A stretch of 64,000 bases of DNA from Micropruina sp. (lineage in GTDB: Bacteria; Actinomycetota; Actinomycetes; Propionibacteriales; Propionibacteriaceae), in contig JADJTM010000001.1 of assembly GCA_016711205.1 (NCBI GenBank), positions 434,001-498,000 on the forward strand, written 5' to 3'. Below the pieces are notes generated by a model. It ran no database searches, was not told where the DNA came from, and saw nothing but the letters and a program-made list of their open reading frames with translations. The position numbers were made by a program, and so were the translations under genes. Position 1 is the stretch's first letter. Each line of letters opens with the position of its first letter. Positions 60,873-64,000 of the stretch are shown piece by piece.

Positions 60873-61516
60873 TGCCCAGTGCGCCGTCCGGTGTGCACGG
60901 CCTGGTCGAGTAGTTCGCGCAGGTCTCGTCCGACAAGGGTCACCGCATCCTCGCGCAGGGAGAGGGTGAGCGGATCGTCGGCGATCGCCAATCCCGCCAA
61001 GTGGTTGGCGTCCATGACGATCGGCTCGAGCCGGTTCCCCGTCCAGGCGCGAACACTCTGGGTCAGTTTGTCGGTTTGATCGGTCCACTCCGGGGCGTGG
61101 CGGTCGAGGGTGTCGTCGACGACGACGAGCAGGTCGATGTCGCTGGCGTCGTCGGACTCGCGCCTGGCCACCGACCCGTACAGCGCCACGGACAACGGTG
61201 CAGGGCGCAAGGCTTGGCATCCCGCGGTGAGCCGCCGGAGGAACTCCGCTCGAGCCTCGGCTGCGGCTAGTACGGCCGGCGCCAGGACATGGTCCCGATT
61301 GAGCCGGTAGGTGTGGCCGTAGTTGGTGGGTTCAGCGTGGACCAGACCCTGGTCGGCGAGCCGGCCCAGCGCCAATGAGACGCCGGGGCGTGAACCGCGA
61401 TGGCCGAGCGCATGGATCCGTGACGGGCCCAAGGCGCTGTGGGTACCGGCGAGCACTTCGAGCACTACCCCGTCCATGCTGGGGATCAGGGAGCCTACTG
61501 GGCTGCTCAGATTCAC
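60869..61516 (-). CDS. MNT-type nucleotidyltransferase with N-terminal winged helix
   Basis: 215 residues. The first 80 form a winged helix (ALGPSRIHALGHRGSRPGVSLALGRLADQGLV, then a wing TNYGHTYRLNRDHVLA). The catalytic core is LSVALYGSVARRESDDASDIDLLVVV: G-S-x-A-R-x-E-S-D-x2-S-D-I-D, the MNT metal-binding signature. MNT antitoxins AMPylate their HEPN toxin partner. Here the DNA-binding domain is built in, which would let it repress its own operon. Tandem palindromes lie just upstream. Confidence 0.85.
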   Translation of the reverse strand: MNLSSPVGSLIPSMDGVVLEVLAGTHSALGPSRIHALGHRGSRPGVSLALGRLADQGLVHAEPTNYGHTYRLNRDHVLAPAVLAAAEARAEFLRRLTAGCQALRPAPLSVALYGSVARRESDDASDIDLLVVVDDTLDRHAPEWTDQTDKLTQSVRAWTGNRLEPIVMDANHLAGLAIADDPLTLSLREDAVTLVGRDLRELLDQAVHTGRRTGQ

Positions 61517-61533
61517 GGCATCATCCTAACAAC

Positions 61534-61570
61534 ACGTCAGTATTCTGTCATCACGTCAGAATGCTGACGT
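61534..61570. promoter_or_regulatory. Tandem operator of the MNT/HEPN operon
   Basis: ACGTCAG-AATG-CTGACGT (61553-61570) is a perfect 7-bp inverted repeat. ACGTCAG-TATT-CTGTCAT (61534-61551) just before it is an imperfect copy, 19 bp apart, almost two helical turns. They lie 18-54 bp upstream of the nucleotidyltransferase start and are the likely target of its winged helix. Confidence 0.8.
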
Positions 61571-61691
61571 CGGAACGGCGGACGCCAGGCCCCGGCCAGC
61601 CAGGGCGTCGGTGACGAGGGCCCAGAATCGGGTCATGTCAGCGGCGGCGTGGCACAGGCCGGTCGGCTTGCGAGACGGGCGCGTCAGCGTT

Positions 61692-62166
61692 CTATAGACC
61701 TTTGTCGAGGAGCGGGCTGCGGGTGGCGCTGACGCCGCTGGCCAGTTCGTAGGCGTGTCCGACTTGGAGGACTGCGAGGTCGGCGTGGGCTGGGCCGATG
61801 ATTTGCAGGCCCATCGGCAAACCTCCTGGTGCCAGGCCTGCCGGCACGTTCATTACTGGTGCCGGCGAGGGAACCGCCGATCGCGATCTCCAGCCACCGG
61901 TGGTAGGTGTCCATTGGTGTGCCGTTGATGTTGTCGGGCCAGTGGATCGTGGCGTCGAAGGGGAAGACCTGGGTGGTGGGCAGCACGAGGAAGTCCTGCG
62001 CACCGGCGAAATCACTCACCTCGCGCCGGAACCGACTACCGAGCTTCTCCATGATCGCCGGCGAGGGAAACGGAACCTTCAAATGCGCGGTCATGAACGA
62101 CACCACATACCCAGCCACCTGGAGATTCGGAACATATATCGATTCAGATAGATCCGATCCAGACAC
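61692..62166 (-). pseudogene. Amidase gene remnant (C-terminal part, frameshifted)
   Basis: The piece QDFLVLPTTQVFPFDATIHW and DTYHRWLEIAIGGSLAG is followed, in another frame after about 61862, by PVMNVPAGLAPGGLPMGLQI and IGPAHADLAVLQVGHAYELA. This is the C-terminal third of an amidase-signature enzyme. The Ser-cisSer-Lys catalytic part is missing, and an indel breaks the frame in SLAG-TP. The first codons of the open frame (up to about 62110) do not look like amidase. Confidence 0.8.
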
Positions 62167-62347
62167 TTCACATCGAGCTGCACGATGTATTTCATCTTGT
62201 CAAACCCATGTTAGGCGATGCTGGGTCACTCCCTGCCCCACTCGGACCGCGGAGATTCACAACTACCGCCAGCAGTGGTTCCCGAGCGAACAACCCGCTT
62301 CCAGAAGACGCCCGACTCAGCTCTTTGAAGATCCGCTGATTGGAAGG

Positions 62348-63139
62348 CTACGCCGGCGAACCCGACTGGAAGATCTTGAGCCGTCCCACCTCGGCGGAGA
62401 CTATGCACTTGGCGAGGTACGCAGGGTGCGCGCCGACGAGAACGGTCTGGGTCAGGATGAGCACAGGCGCCGTGGCCCCGAGGCCCAGCAACTTGCCCCG
62501 CGACGCCCCCACGACATTCGCCGTCACCTCGCAAACGCCAGAACTGAAGATCGGACCGCAGCGCGCAATGAGCGCAGCGAGGATCGTGCCCGGATCGGCA
62601 TGGGCCTGTTCGAGATTCGAGGCCACCAGGCGGCTCGCGTCGCTCAGATACCTGCCTGCGGGCAGATGTTCCTGGACGATGGCGACGGGACGCCCATCGG
62701 ACTCGACGACGCTCTCGCAGAACCAGGTGTTGGCCGCCTCGTCGATGGCCAGGTGGCCTGCGGTGTAAGGCGTGGCCGCCTGAAGGACAAGCTCGCCGAC
62801 GCGCACCGTCACTGTCGTCCGCTTCGTCGCGAGGACCTCCTCCAACGGGCGCAACTCCTCCAGCCCGGTCTCGGGAAGTCGATCGGCGACGAAGCGCCCG
62901 ACCCCGCGCCGGGTGATCACCAGCCCGTCCTCCTCAAGCAGCATCAGCGCCTCGCGGACCACCGTTCGGGAAGCGCCCACGGCGACTCCAAGCTCGGTCT
63001 CACGCGGCAGCATCGAGCCGAGCGGAAACACACCCGTCCGGATGCCCTCAGCGAGCCGGGCGTACAGCGCGACCCGCAACGGCTGCCCGGTCCGCACCAG
63101 AAGCGGCGGAGCAAGAAACTCATCGACCGACATCGCCAT
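62348..63139 (-). CDS. GntR/HutC-family transcriptional regulator
   Basis: 263 residues. Winged helix: LRVALYARLAEGIRTGVFPL, PRETELGVAVGASRTVVREA and LMLLEEDGLVITRRGVGRFV. The C-terminal UTRA ligand domain contains ANTWFCESVVESDGRPVAIV and GTILAALIARCGPIFSSGV. Start is the ATG at 63139 or 63133; no strong ribosome site helps to choose. Divergent from a nucleoside hydrolase gene with a palindrome between them, so it likely responds to a nucleoside or its breakdown product. Confidence 0.9.
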   Translation of the reverse strand: MAMSVDEFLAPPLLVRTGQPLRVALYARLAEGIRTGVFPLGSMLPRETELGVAVGASRTVVREALMLLEEDGLVITRRGVGRFVADRLPETGLEELRPLEEVLATKRTTVTVRVGELVLQAATPYTAGHLAIDEAANTWFCESVVESDGRPVAIVQEHLPAGRYLSDASRLVASNLEQAHADPGTILAALIARCGPIFSSGVCEVTANVVGASRGKLLGLGATAPVLILTQTVLVGAHPAYLAKCIVSAEVGRLKIFQSGSPA

Positions 63140-63190
63140 GAGGCCATTCAACCATGAGTCGCACCCCCGGTTGCAAAGGACCGACATAGA

Positions 63191-63206
63191 GGTATAACAT
63201 CATACC
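63191..63206. promoter_or_regulatory. GntR/HutC-type operator
   Basis: GGTATAACATCATACC: GGTAT and ATACC arms, six of eight positions symmetric. It lies 52 bp upstream of the GntR start and 116 bp upstream of the nucleoside hydrolase. The GGTNTA-type arms resemble HutC-subfamily sites. Confidence 0.65.
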
Positions 63207-63321
63207 GACGAAGATGCAGGCACGGAGGCGACCGTTGCCGTGAACGCCGACCGCACGCCTGGTCCTCCGACCGGCACCCGGCCTCGGGGCCGCTCGACCG
63301 ATTTCGACGAGGAGATCAAAC

Positions 63322-64000
63322 ATGGATTCACCAACCCCCCGCCAGATCTATCTGGACTGCGACCCAGGAGTCGATGACTCGCTCGCGCTCGGCTACCTGG
63401 TGGCCAGCCCACTCGTCCAGCTCGTCGGCGTCGGCACCGTCTTCGGTAACTGCCCGGCCGACGCCGGAGCCAGGAACGCCTGCGATTGGCTTTCGGTCAT
63501 GGGCGCCTCCGACGTCCCGGTCGCCGCCGGCGCACGGAAACCCAGCCACGGCGAGTACCACGGCGGCCCCAAGCACATCCACGGCCAGCGGGGCACCGGT
63601 GCGGTTCAGCTTCCGGAGTCGGGCACGACGCCGGTCGCGGGCAACGCGGCCGAACTCCTGGTGGATCTCGCCCGGGCGCACTCCGGCGACCTCGAGGTCG
63701 TCACCGTCGGCCCGCTCACCAACATCGCCGAGGCATTGGCGATCGAGCCGGAGCTGCCTCACATGATCAAGCACCTGACGCTGATGGGCGGCGCCGCACT
63801 CCACCCGGGCAACATCTCCCCGGTCACGGAGGCCAACATCGGCAAGGATCCCGAGTCGGCCCGCATCGTGTTCGGCGCGCCTTGGCCCATGACGATGGTG
63901 GGGCTCGACGTCACGATGTCGAACACGTTCGAGGAGGAGCACCGCCAAGCGCTCCTCGCCTCCGGGAGCACGGCGGGCCGACTACTCGCCGAGGTCCTCG
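63322..64000 (+). CDS. Inosine-uridine-type nucleoside hydrolase (partial)
   Basis: 226 residues visible; the gene runs off the right edge. The N-terminal calcium site QIYLDCDPGVDDSLALGYL is the D-x-D-x-G-x-D-D signature, and VVTVGPLTNIAEALAIEPEL plus NIGKDPESARIVF are the substrate-binding segments. Splits nucleosides into base and ribose. ATG 63322 with GAGGAG 7 bp upstream. Likely controlled by the divergent GntR protein. Confidence 0.93.
   Translation, partial: MDSPTPRQIYLDCDPGVDDSLALGYLVASPLVQLVGVGTVFGNCPADAGARNACDWLSVMGASDVPVAAGARKPSHGEYHGGPKHIHGQRGTGAVQLPESGTTPVAGNAAELLVDLARAHSGDLEVVTVGPLTNIAEALAIEPELPHMIKHLTLMGGAALHPGNISPVTEANIGKDPESARIVFGAPWPMTMVGLDVTMSNTFEEEHRQALLASGSTAGRLLAEVL

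Overview
This is a 64 kb, high-GC chromosomal window from an actinobacterium. Signs are the strong G/C third-position bias, frequent GTG starts, a mycothiol-type enzyme family (TIGR03083-like), an Rv2466c-type nitroreductase, MarR/TetR/CsoR-rich regulation and the pyrR-pyrB-pyrC order. Gene content fits Propionibacteriales-like organisms, but I cannot fix the genus from sequence alone. Most of the first 50 kb is ordinary core genome, densely packed with many 4-bp start/stop overlaps.

Layout. 1-5.9 kb (minus): SLC13 permease (cut by the window edge), ThrE-type exporter, leucyl aminopeptidase, YfcC-family carrier. 6.3-11.2 kb (plus): PrsW protease and two coupled dynamin-like GTPases, the second with an apparent 1-base frameshift. 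11.5-17.2 kb: ssb, ettA, a large FAD/Fe-S oxidase and its MarR neighbour. 17.5-21.5 kb: acyl-CoA synthetase, tandem-hotdog thioesterase, and a divergent MarR/TIGR03083 pair sharing a long palindromic operator. 21.5-27.1 kb: 6-phosphogluconate dehydrogenase, a polyol dehydrogenase and a gluconokinase-like FGGY kinase (sugar-acid/polyol entry to the pentose phosphate pathway). 27.1-27.5 kb: a palindromic repeat cluster. 27.5-30.3 kb: pyrC, pyrB, pyrR. 30.7-33 kb: a persulfide-stress operon (CoA-disulfide/persulfide reductase with rhodanese domain, CstR-like repressor, small Cys/His protein) under a perfect ATACCCC-type operator. 33-36.3 kb: pepN and the nitroreductase-like gene. 36.4-39.2 kb: two IS3-family elements side by side inside the loop of a 32-bp imperfect inverted repeat. 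39.3-45.8 kb: rpiB, nei, an unknown gene, mop, and a modE-like/modA/modB/modC molybdate operon. 45.8-48.2 kb: two REP-like repeat clusters around a second ThrE paralogue. 48.2-50.3 kb: an S9 peptidase.

At 50,379 a tRNA-Pro(UGG) gene is the integration site of a 9.7 kb element. Its last 22 bases and the following base (23 bp) are repeated exactly at 60,133-60,155. The element carries a tyrosine integrase, an excisionase-like protein, a BrnT-like toxin/antitoxin pair, several small unknown genes, a frameshifted gene, a GT1 glycosyltransferase with a TetR repressor, and a 655-residue protein of unknown family with a C-terminal HEPN-type R-N-x3-H motif. That last gene is the best candidate here for an undescribed defence function. 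Beyond the right end, the accessory character continues: two hairpins with compensatory stem changes, an MNT-type nucleotidyltransferase/HEPN pair with tandem operators, a decayed amidase, then a GntR regulator divergent from a nucleoside hydrolase that runs off the window.

Limits: all names rest on motifs and recalled family resemblance; no searches were run. Frameshifts could be real or sequencing errors.
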